Made by a program: the position numbers and the translations under genes. The notes under the pieces are model-generated. The model was given only the letters and a program-made list of their open reading frames with translations. It did not search any database and was not told where the DNA came from. DNA of 41,442 nucleotides, taken from NCBI GenBank assembly GCA_022827165.1, contig JAJDTN010000098.1, positions 1-41,442 on the forward strand, in the 5' to 3' direction. This DNA comes from Candidatus Latescibacterota bacterium (GTDB taxonomy: Bacteria > Latescibacterota > UBA2968 > UBA8231). Of the stretch, positions 29,563-36,117 are shown piece by piece (positions within the stretch are counted from its first letter, which is position 1; each line of letters opens with the position of its first letter).

Positions 29563-31338
29563 ATGCAGCGGATTCCCCTTCTCCTCGCCGGCGGCCTCGC
29601 TGCTGCCGTGACCGCCCATGCCGCCGGGCTGACGGAGGTGCGCCTCACCGTGCTCGACGCCGAGGCCGCGGGGTACGCCACCTTCCAGTCCCACAACCAG
29701 AAGGTGGCGTCCAACCCCCGGGGCATCTTCACCACCCACCTCCGGTCGCGCAACGAGGCCTTCACCGCCCAGCAGTGGCGCCTCTCCCGCAGCGTCGACG
29801 GCGGGGCCGCCTTCGAGACCGTGTACGAGTCGGTGGACGCCACCAACCCGCCGGCGATCGAAACCGACGCCGCCGGCAACCTCTACCTCGTGCGCTCCGA
29901 CTTCGTCGACGGCAGCGCCAGCCTCTACCGCTTCCCGGCCGGCGAGGATTTCTCGCAACCGTCGGTGTCGCGCATCCCGGGCGGCAGCGCCGGCAAGTAC
30001 TGCATGAACCTCGACGAGGCCCGGGGCCGGCTCTACTACTTCACCTGGGGCCGCTCCCTCTTCGTCCTCGGCCTCGACGGCGCCGTCCTCGAACGGCATC
30101 AGCTGACCGTGGACGGCGACAACGCGGGGGCCCAGTACCCCCTCTCCTTCCTCGACCCTTCCGGCGTGCTCCACGCCGCCTGGACGACGCTCCAGCACGG
30201 CGTCTACATGTACTGGGACATCCACTACATGGCCTCCGACGACGGCGCCCGGAGCTGGCGCCGCATGGACGGCACGCCGCTGCAGATCCCGGTTCCGGTG
30301 GACGATACCGGCCCCACGGACCGCGTCACCCTCGACGACGAGTTCGAGATCCACTCCTGGCTGTCCAATCTGATCGTCAAGGACGGCAAGGCCCACTTCG
30401 CCTACGCCGCCCAGGCCGAGTCGTGGCGCCAGCACTACGTGCGCTACGACCTGGCCACGGCGGCGCGCGACGTCGACCTGTACCCCACCTTCGAGGGCGA
30501 GCAGATCCGCCTCGCCAGCCTGGACGGGTTCTTCGCCAGCCGCGCCGGTCTGCCGGAGGCCCCCCTCTACTACGTGTCGAGCGCCGGCGGCCGCCTCGGC
30601 TGCCTGGCCAGCGACGACAACGGCGAGACCTGGTACGACTACGCCGTCTCCGACCAGAGCTGGAACCCCTACTCCATCGGCGGCGCCCGTGAGCTGACCG
30701 CCGACGGCGCCATCGTCGGCACCTTCACCGACTTCCGGCTGGAGGATGGACGCGACGTCTCCCAAGTCCACTTCTTCCGCATCCAGGGCGGCCTGTCCCG
30801 CGCCCGCCTGGAGATCGAGAGAGGCGCCGACGGAGACCGGTCCCTGCGCTTCCACGAGGTGCGGGGCAACCCGGCGACGGTGCGCTTCCGCGGCCGGTCC
30901 GGGGACTGGGGGGACTGGCGGGCCTTCGAGCAGGTCATGCAGCCGGACCCCGCGGGACCCCCCACCCACTTCCAGCTGCGCAGCCACCTCGGCGTCGATT
31001 CGCAGGTCTTCCCGGTGGAGGCCGTCACCGCCGTGGGACTGGGCTCCGCCTCGCCCGAGGCCTTCGCCCTGGCCCAGAACTCTCCCAACCCCTTCAACGC
31101 CTGGACGACCATCGCCTTCGGCCTGCCGGCCCCGACCGCCTGCCGCCTGTCCATCCTGGATCTGCAGGGCCGCCGGGTGCGATACCTGCTCCCCCGCCAG
31201 GCCCTGCCTCCGGGCCGGCACCGGGTCGCCTGGGACGGCACCGACGACGCTGGCGGCGAGGTCGCCTCCGGCGTCTACCTCTACCGGCTGCGCGCCGGCG
31301 GCGAGACCCGCACGCGGCGGCTGGTGCTGGCGAGGTGA
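29563..31338 (+). CDS. Secreted BNR-repeat protein with C-terminal sorting domain
   Basis: A 591-residue exported protein: signal peptide MQRIPLLLAGGLAAAVTAHA, then a BNR/sialidase-like propeller. Repeats include LSRSVDGGAAFETV, MASDDGARSWRRM and CLASDDNGETWYDY (S-x-D-x-G-x-x-W type). Residues from about 500 (ALAQNSPNPFNAWTTIAFGL, then VASGVYLYRLRAGGETRTRR) form an NPFN/GVYLYRL sorting domain like that of the 913-aa protein in this window. Substrate binding or glycan cleavage at the cell surface is a reasonable guess; no complete sialidase active site can be seen. GGGAG lies seven bases before the ATG. It lies 22 bases behind the preceding beta-propeller gene, probably in one operon. Confidence 0.85.
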   Translation: MQRIPLLLAGGLAAAVTAHAAGLTEVRLTVLDAEAAGYATFQSHNQKVASNPRGIFTTHLRSRNEAFTAQQWRLSRSVDGGAAFETVYESVDATNPPAIETDAAGNLYLVRSDFVDGSASLYRFPAGEDFSQPSVSRIPGGSAGKYCMNLDEARGRLYYFTWGRSLFVLGLDGAVLERHQLTVDGDNAGAQYPLSFLDPSGVLHAAWTTLQHGVYMYWDIHYMASDDGARSWRRMDGTPLQIPVPVDDTGPTDRVTLDDEFEIHSWLSNLIVKDGKAHFAYAAQAESWRQHYVRYDLATAARDVDLYPTFEGEQIRLASLDGFFASRAGLPEAPLYYVSSAGGRLGCLASDDNGETWYDYAVSDQSWNPYSIGGARELTADGAIVGTFTDFRLEDGRDVSQVHFFRIQGGLSRARLEIERGADGDRSLRFHEVRGNPATVRFRGRSGDWGDWRAFEQVMQPDPAGPPTHFQLRSHLGVDSQVFPVEAVTAVGLGSASPEAFALAQNSPNPFNAWTTIAFGLPAPTACRLSILDLQGRRVRYLLPRQALPPGRHRVAWDGTDDAGGEVASGVYLYRLRAGGETRTRRLVLAR

Positions 31339-31371
31339 GCCCCGGGAGCCTGGCTGCCCCGCGCCCTGTCC

Positions 31372-31400
31372 TTGACAGATTTTCGGCTGCTCGGTAGGGT
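31372..31400 (+). promoter_or_regulatory. Strong promoter of the Omp85-like gene
   Basis: Consensus TTGACA (31372-31377), exactly 17 bases, TAGGGT (31395-31400). It starts a new transcription unit after the BNR protein, with GGGAGG eight bases before the next ATG. Confidence 0.65.
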
Positions 31401-31419
31401 CCCGCCCGGGAGGTATCCG

Positions 31420-32565
31420 ATGAGCAGAATCAACGCCTGCTGGCGAATCATGCTGGTGGCCGGCCTGGCCGCCGCACCCGAAGTGCACGCCGCGGAAGAG
31501 GGGGAGCTGCGCTTCAACCGGGTCGAGGGGATCTACCTGGGCGCCCGCAAGGACCTCGCCTACCCCGCCGCCACCGGCCGCGGATCGGCCAGCTACGGCC
31601 ACTTGGGCTACGCCTTCGGAGCCCGCCAATGGCAGTACCAGGTGGGCCTCGAGGAGTTCTTCCTGCGGGACTCGCCCCAAAGACGAGAGAGTCTCGGCGC
31701 CGAGTTGCACGACCGGATCGAGTCCCAGGATTCCTGGCTGCTGACTCCCGAGGAGAACTCGGTCTACGCCGCCCTCTTCCGCCGCGACTACTTCGACTAC
31801 TACCAGCGCCGGGGATGGAGCCTCTACTCCCGCTACCACCTCGACGGCCAGGTGCAGGTGACGGGCCGCTGGAAGCGGGACGAGTTCTTCTCCCTGGAGT
31901 CCCGGTCGAACTGGAGCCCCGTGGACTGGCACCTGGGGCGCTGGCACCCGCTGCGCACGCGGCTGGCGCGCGAGACCTTCAACGACAACCCCGCCGCCGA
32001 CGAAGGCCGGGCCTACAGCCTGCGCCTCGACGTGCAGGCGAAGGGCCCGGAGTTCCCGTGGTGGTCGGGCCGGAAGTGGCGGGTCGACGGCATGATCGAG
32101 CAAGGCGGGGGCCGTCTCGGCGGCGACTTCGCCTTTCGCCGCTACCTGCTCGACGCCAGGCGCTACCTGCACCACGGAGGCAACGAGCTGGACCTGCGCC
32201 TGCGCCTGGGCCGCGGCTCCGGCGAACTGCCCCGGCAGTACCTCTACCACCTCGGGGGTTTCGCCACCTTGCGCGGCTACCCCCACAAGGCGTTCTCCGG
32301 CGACCGGATGGTCCTGCTCAACATCGAGTACTGGGTCGAGGGCGTGGGGGTCCTGCTGGACACGGGGGCCGCCTGGTACTCCCCCGAAGGCGCCCGCCGG
32401 GCCCTGGAGCGGGGAGGCCCCGAGCCGGCGCAAGAGGCGCGCTTCCGGAGAAGCCTGGGCTTCGCCGCTCGTCTCGACGAGGAGTTCCGCATCGGCCTGG
32501 CGCGGCCCCTGGACGGCCCGCGGAGCGGCTGGCGCTACTTCGCCCGCTTCAGCCGGGCCTTCTGA
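31420..32565 (+). CDS. Omp85/BamA-superfamily-like outer-membrane barrel
   Basis: A 381-residue outer-membrane protein. A short signal sequence (RIMLVAGLAAAPEVHA) is followed by alternating beta-strand sequence typical of a barrel. The block YHLGGFATLRGYPHKAFSG followed by RMVLLNIEYWV matches the Omp85/surface-antigen pattern G-G-x-x-x-L-R-G-Y...N-x-E-Y that sits at the barrel lid loop and next strand. No POTRA domains are present, so it is shorter than BamA or TamA and may be a truncated secretion or lipase-type barrel. It ends in Phe (ARFSRAF), as outer-membrane barrels do. Its own strong promoter is upstream, and its stop overlaps the next start by one base. Confidence 0.75.
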   Translation: MSRINACWRIMLVAGLAAAPEVHAAEEGELRFNRVEGIYLGARKDLAYPAATGRGSASYGHLGYAFGARQWQYQVGLEEFFLRDSPQRRESLGAELHDRIESQDSWLLTPEENSVYAALFRRDYFDYYQRRGWSLYSRYHLDGQVQVTGRWKRDEFFSLESRSNWSPVDWHLGRWHPLRTRLARETFNDNPAADEGRAYSLRLDVQAKGPEFPWWSGRKWRVDGMIEQGGGRLGGDFAFRRYLLDARRYLHHGGNELDLRLRLGRGSGELPRQYLYHLGGFATLRGYPHKAFSGDRMVLLNIEYWVEGVGVLLDTGAAWYSPEGARRALERGGPEPAQEARFRRSLGFAARLDEEFRIGLARPLDGPRSGWRYFARFSRAF

Positions 32566-33716
32566 TGGCCTGCCACACCCTCTGGTCCTACTTGTGGGAC
32601 CTGGTCGACGACGGCATCGAGGACTCCGTCCGCTACCTCCGCCAGGAGCTGGGCCTCGACGCCATCAGCGTCGCCACGGCGTATCACACCTTCCAGCAGC
32701 TGCGCCCGCAGCGCCCCGGCGCCAAGTTGCTGACCGCCAACACCGCCGCCCTCTACTTCCAGCCCGACCTCGCCCTCTACCGCGACACCGTGCTGCGCCC
32801 CCAGGTGGCCCCCCTGGCGCGCCAGGCCAATCCCCTCGCCCGCCTGGCCGGGGCCTGCCAGCGCGAGGGCCTCGACCTGATCTCGTGGACCGTGGGCCTG
32901 CACAACACCGATCTGGCCGTGAACTACCCCCGGTGCGCCGAACGGACCGCCTACGGAGACAATCCCGGCTGGTCCCTGTGCCCGGGCGAGCCGGACGTGC
33001 GCGCCTACCTGATCGCCCTGTGCCGCGACCTCGTCCTCAACTACCAGGTCCGCCGCCTGGAGCTCGAGTCCTGCGCCTTCGGCGGGTACGGCCACGCCCA
33101 CTACCACGTCAAGGACGGGGTGAACCTGGGCGCCGCCGGGCGCTACCTCTTCAGCCTGAGCTTCTCCCCCGGCTGCCTGGACCGGGCGCGCGAGCGGGGG
33201 ATCGACGGCGAGGGGCTGCAGCGCTGGGTGCGCGGCCAGCTCGACGGAGTCTTCGCCGGCGGCCCTCCGCTGGAAGGCAGCCTCGAGGAGTTCGTCGGCG
33301 GCCATCCCGAGCTGCAGGCCTACCAGGCCCTGCGCGAGGATCTGGTCGTCTCGCTGGTGGAAGAGGTCCAGCGGGCCACCGGCGTCGAGGTCTCCTTCCT
33401 GCTCATGGGCGACCGCTGGGGCGCCGGCATCGACGCGGCGCGCATGGCCGCCACCGCCGACCTGGTGGAGATCCTGGCCTACGTCGACGCCCCGGAGAAG
33501 ATCACCCAGCGGCTGGCCGCCATGGGTGAGACCGTGCCCGATCTCCGGCGCCTGGTGGTGGGCCTGCAGGCCTACTACCCCTGCGCCGTCGACGCCGACG
33601 GGCTGCTGGCCCAGGTGGAGGCGGCCCGGCGCCAAGGGGTGGAGCAGTTCTCCTACTACAACTACGGGATCATGCCCCGGCCCAACCTCGGGTGGCTGAG
33701 GCGGTGCACCGGCTGA
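32565..33716 (+). CDS. Uncharacterised protein, possibly a TIM-barrel glycoside-hydrolase-like enzyme
   Basis: A 383-residue soluble protein without a signal peptide. Recurrent strand-then-helix segments fit a (beta/alpha)8 barrel (LDAISVATAYHTF, LDLISWTVGLHNTD, RRLELESCAFGGYGHAHYH, SFLLMGDRWGAGID, VEILAYVD, RRLVVGLQAYYPC, QFSYYNYGIM). Cys and acidic residues cluster at likely strand ends (YPRCAERTAYGDN, LSFSPGCLDRARERGID), but no family catalytic motif is secure. I do not recognise a named family with certainty. The start is the ATG overlapping the Omp85-like stop by one base (TGATG), so the two are translationally coupled; such pairing is unusual and may indicate a shared substrate. Confidence 0.6.
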   Translation: MACHTLWSYLWDLVDDGIEDSVRYLRQELGLDAISVATAYHTFQQLRPQRPGAKLLTANTAALYFQPDLALYRDTVLRPQVAPLARQANPLARLAGACQREGLDLISWTVGLHNTDLAVNYPRCAERTAYGDNPGWSLCPGEPDVRAYLIALCRDLVLNYQVRRLELESCAFGGYGHAHYHVKDGVNLGAAGRYLFSLSFSPGCLDRARERGIDGEGLQRWVRGQLDGVFAGGPPLEGSLEEFVGGHPELQAYQALREDLVVSLVEEVQRATGVEVSFLLMGDRWGAGIDAARMAATADLVEILAYVDAPEKITQRLAAMGETVPDLRRLVVGLQAYYPCAVDADGLLAQVEAARRQGVEQFSYYNYGIMPRPNLGWLRRCTG

Positions 33717-33741
33717 TCCGCATGTCGAACCTGCCCGAGGG

Positions 33742-33771
33742 GTGACGGGCCGGACCCGCAATCACTATTTT
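33742..33771 (+). promoter_or_regulatory. Promoter of the putative metal operon
   Basis: GTGACG (33742-33747), 18 bases, TATTTT (33766-33771). Transcription is predicted to begin near 33778, right at the start of the folded leader. Confidence 0.45.
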
Positions 33772-33779
33772 TGCGGGTC
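33753..33779. promoter_or_regulatory. Dyad operator over the -10 box (or upstream terminator stem)
   Basis: GACCCGCAA and TTGCGGGTC are perfect 9-base inverted arms around 9 A/T-rich bases that contain the -10 box. This is where a dimeric metal-responsive repressor would sit. It could instead be the transcription end of the gene stopping at 33716. Confidence 0.45.
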
Positions 33780-33781
33780 TG

Positions 33782-33845
33782 CCTTCCGGTCCGAGGCGAA
33801 GCCTCCCGGAGGGGCGTTCTGAACGCTCACACGGACCAGGTGTGA
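33782..33845 (+). ncRNA. Folded leader RNA with mutually exclusive helices (unrecognised class)
   Basis: Three local hairpins tile the leader. CCTTCCGG/CCGGAGGG (33782-33789 with 33806-33813) is stacked on GAGGC-GAA-GCCTC. GCGTT/AACGC spans 33814-33826. TCACAC/GTGTGA (33827-33832 with 33840-33845) has the 7-base loop GGACCAG. The competing long-range helix GGTCCG (33788-33793) with CGGACC (33832-33837) cannot form together with the first and third hairpins. The last hairpin also covers AGGTGTG, the only ribosome-binding-like sequence before ATG 33857. I see none of the conserved cores of TPP, cobalamin, SAM, yybP-ykoY, NiCo, fluoride or c-di-GMP riboswitches. Confidence 0.45.
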
Positions 33846-33856
33846 CTCCTACCACG

Positions 33857-34168
33857 ATGGCACCCTCCCTCTTCGGACAGAAGCGCAACGGTCCCGGCGC
33901 CGGCATCCTGGCCCTGGCCGCGCTGGTGCTGTCCTTGTCCCTGTCCCTGCCCCTGCTGCACCACCTGCACCACGACGGGCGGCTCGAGATCGAGCAGTGC
34001 CCGGTATCGGCCCTTTCGGCGGCCCTCGCCCTCGCCGTCCTCGCCGTCTTCGGTCTGCTGCTCCTGTCACCGCCGCTCCGGGAGACTCCGCTCCGCCATC
34101 CCGAAGTCTCCGCGCCCTGCGCCATCCACCTGGCGACGCAGGGCCCCCGCGCACCTCCCCGTTCCTGA
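33857..34168 (+). CDS. Small two-helix membrane protein with His cluster
   Basis: A 103-residue protein with two hydrophobic helices (GILALAALVLSLSLSLPLL and ALSAALALAVLAVFGLLLLS). They are joined by a short polar segment, LHHLHHDGRLEIEQCPVS, containing four His and a Cys-Pro. Small membrane proteins with H-x-x-H and C-P elements are often found with metal-uptake or metal-resistance genes (compare DUF2946), which suggests metal handling at the membrane. The family assignment is tentative. ATG 33857 is chosen; an in-frame GTG at 33842 lies inside the last leader hairpin. It is the first gene of the unit that continues with the His/Asp-tailed lipoprotein. Confidence 0.6.
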   Translation: MAPSLFGQKRNGPGAGILALAALVLSLSLSLPLLHHLHHDGRLEIEQCPVSALSAALALAVLAVFGLLLLSPPLRETPLRHPEVSAPCAIHLATQGPRAPPRS

Positions 34169-34169
34169 A

Positions 34170-34258
34170 GCATCCGCACCTGATTCAGTGATCCGTCCGG
34201 CGGTTTACCGCCGGGTGCGGATGCGCTCTCTTGCCGTACCTCCGGGACCAGACGGCAA
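34170..34258 (+). promoter_or_regulatory. Hairpin-rich intercistronic spacer
   Basis: Two strong stems fill the gap between the membrane-protein and lipoprotein genes. GCATCCGCAC/GTGCGGATGC (34170-34179 with 34215-34224) encloses CCGGCGG-TTTA-CCGCCGG (34197-34214). TTGCCGT/ACGGCAA (34231-34237 with 34252-34258) follows. GGGACC inside the second loop can also pair with GGTCCC just downstream (near 34266). These could act as an attenuator or an RNA-processing or stability element that sets different levels for the two proteins. Confidence 0.5.
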
Positions 34259-34297
34259 AGGGCCGGTCCCCTTCCTCAACCCAATGGAGAACCCGCA

Positions 34298-34831
34298 ATG
34301 CTCAGGAACATCACCGCTCTAAGTGTCGCTCTCCTCTTTCCCCTCCTGACGGGGTGCGGCGACGACGCCAACCCCGTCGACCCCGAGCCCCACGACGAAG
34401 AACACGCCGAAGCGTTCGGTCTGGTCATCCGCAGCAGCGGCGAGGAGATCGTGCGCCAGGAGAACGGCGAGGTCGAAGGCGTCATCGAGGTGGGCCACGA
34501 CCGGGAGACGCCCCTGCTCTCGGTGCGCTTCATCGCCGAGGACGGCGACCTCTTCGAACCCCACGCCGACGAAGGCTTCTCCCTCGGCTGGGAGATCGGC
34601 GACGACACGATCGCCGATGTGGAGCAGCACGATGAGGACGGCGCCTGGGCCTTCCACATCGTCGGCCTCGAAGAGGGGGAGACCACCCTCGTCCTCAAGA
34701 TCCTTCACAGCGGGCACGCCGACTTCGTCTCCAAGGAGATCGAGATCCACGTCGAGGAGGGCGGTCCGGGCGAGGAACACGACCATGACGACGAGGACCA
34801 CGAGGACGACGACCACGACGACGACGGCTAG
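34298..34831 (+). CDS. Lipoprotein with His/Asp-rich metal-binding tail
   Basis: A 177-residue lipoprotein: signal sequence NITALSVALLFPLLTGC with the lipobox Cys at residue 20. A single beta-rich domain follows (FGLVIRSSGEEIVRQENGE, TPLLSVRFIAEDGDLFEPH, FSLGWEIGDDTIADVE, HIVGLEEGETTLVLKILHSG). The C-terminal tail HDHDDEDHEDDDHDDDG is dense in His and Asp and is an obvious divalent-metal-binding tail, likely for zinc or a similar ion. Within this family of layouts such lipoproteins tend to accompany TonB-dependent receptors; here the receptor gene directly after it is broken. GGAG lies nine bases before the ATG. The tail is encoded by GAC/CAC-rich triplets that also serve as the start of the next gene in another frame. 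Confidence 0.8.
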   Translation: MLRNITALSVALLFPLLTGCGDDANPVDPEPHDEEHAEAFGLVIRSSGEEIVRQENGEVEGVIEVGHDRETPLLSVRFIAEDGDLFEPHADEGFSLGWEIGDDTIADVEQHDEDGAWAFHIVGLEEGETTLVLKILHSGHADFVSKEIEIHVEEGGPGEEHDHDDEDHEDDDHDDDG

Positions 34832-35044
34832 GGCTCTCGCCCCACTCTCCTGCTCCTGCTGGGTCTGGCCGGTCACGTAGTCGACAACGAGAGCGGCCAG
34901 GCCGTGGGCTGGACCACCGTGGTCATCGAGGGCCTCGACCAGGCCCGGACCAGCGACGCCGGGGGGTACTTCTTCTTCGCCAACGTGCCCCCCGGCGTCC
35001 ACGTCCTGCGCAACCTGCGCCTGCTCTACAAAATGTTCTTCTGA
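34785..35044 (+). pseudogene. TonB-dependent receptor N-terminus, frameshifted and truncated
   Basis: From ATG 34785, inside the lipoprotein tail but in another frame, translation gives a Thr/Arg-rich n-region and then ARALAPLS. A one-base shift near 34850-34855 converts this into a signal peptide core (LLLLLGLAG). That runs straight into HVVDNESGQAVGWTTVVIEG and TSDAGGYFFFANVPPGVHVL, the carboxypeptidase-regulatory-like domain found at the start of many TonB receptors. The frame then ends abruptly at NLRLLYKMFF and TGA 35042-35044. There is no plug or barrel. The receptor of this operon has apparently been lost by frameshift plus deletion of the remaining gene. Confidence 0.65.
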
Positions 35045-35107
35045 AGCACGGGGGGCGTACATTAGCTGCCGAAGACCGCCCTTGAACGTCACCACCCGGA
35101 GGATTCC

Positions 35108-36115
35108 ATGCCCGCCCTCACCCGCGAGCAGATCGAGCACTTCGAAGACCAGGGCTACGTCGTCGTCGATGACGTCATCGACCCGGAGAAGACCCTCGAT
35201 CCGGTGATCGAGGAGTACGCCGAGGTCCTCGACCGGCTCGCCGACGAGCTCTACGAACGCGGCGAGATCCCCTCGCGCTACGAGCACCTCGACTTCGGCG
35301 ACCGCTACATCCGGATCTGCATCGAGACCGGTACCGTCCACAGCCAGTACTTCGACTTTTCCCTGCCCTTTCAGAACGTCAAGCCCGACACTCCCTTCTG
35401 GGCCGGCCCCGCCGTCTTCCGGGCCCTCACCGACGCCGACCTGCTCGACGCGGTGGAGTCTCTCATCGGTTCCGAGATCTACTCCAACCCGGTGCAGCAC
35501 GTGCGCATCAAGCCGCCCGAGCAGCATCTGCCCACCAACGCCCACGGCAACCCCGTCCTCGGGGCCACCCAGTGGCACCAGGACCACGGCGTGGTCACCG
35601 AGGAGGCCGACGAGACCCGCATGCTCACCGTCTGGTTCTCGCTGGAGGACACGCCCATGGAGAAGGGGCCCCTCCACGTCGTGCCGGGCTCGCACCGCAG
35701 CGGCCTGCTGCCCCACTGCCCCAACTACATGGGCAACGGCCCCAAGTCCGCCGGCAGCACCCAGATCCCCGAGAAGCTCTTCGACGCCGAGCACTCGCGG
35801 GCCCTGCCCGTGGCTCCGGGCGCGGTCATCTTCATGCACAAGCAGACCGTCCACGGCTCGCTCTCCAACACCAGCGACGAGGTCCGCTTCAGCTTCGACC
35901 TGCGCTACAACCCCACCCACGAGCCCACCGGCCGCACCGCCTTCCCCGGCTTCGTCGCCCGCAGCCGCGCCAACCCCGAGACCGAGCTCCGCGATCCCGA
36001 AGCCTGGCACCGCTCCTGGCTCGAGGCGCGCGCCAACATGTCGATGATCAACCAGGGCGGCAAGATCGACATCCCCTTCCGGCGGCCCCAGACCGAGCAC
36101 CCCCTCTGCGCCTGA
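35108..36115 (+). CDS. Phytanoyl-CoA dioxygenase (PhyH) family oxygenase
   Basis: A 335-residue Fe(II)/2-oxoglutarate-dependent oxygenase. The first metal pair is H-x-D in TQWHQDHGVVTEEAD near residue 157, the distal His is in KQTVHGSLSNTSDEV, and RFSFDLRYNP supplies the 2-oxoglutarate Arg. TPMEKGPLHVVPGSHRSG is the usual PhyH loop. It is 70 residues longer than the other PhyH protein in this window and only distantly similar, so the two are unlikely to share a substrate. GGAGG lies five bases before the ATG. Two bases separate its stop from the M20 peptidase gene, so both are made from one message. Confidence 0.88.
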   Translation: MPALTREQIEHFEDQGYVVVDDVIDPEKTLDPVIEEYAEVLDRLADELYERGEIPSRYEHLDFGDRYIRICIETGTVHSQYFDFSLPFQNVKPDTPFWAGPAVFRALTDADLLDAVESLIGSEIYSNPVQHVRIKPPEQHLPTNAHGNPVLGATQWHQDHGVVTEEADETRMLTVWFSLEDTPMEKGPLHVVPGSHRSGLLPHCPNYMGNGPKSAGSTQIPEKLFDAEHSRALPVAPGAVIFMHKQTVHGSLSNTSDEVRFSFDLRYNPTHEPTGRTAFPGFVARSRANPETELRDPEAWHRSWLEARANMSMINQGGKIDIPFRRPQTEHPLCA

Positions 36116-36117
36116 GC

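Noticed and set aside
29557..32433. 958-codon frame opposite the BNR and Omp85-like genes
   Set aside because: It is antisense to two proteins with signal peptides and family motifs, and has no recognisable domain.
33782..33845. Known riboswitch (TPP, cobalamin, NiCo, yybP-ykoY, c-di-GMP)
   Set aside because: None of the conserved core sequences of these classes could be found in the leader, so it is left unclassified.
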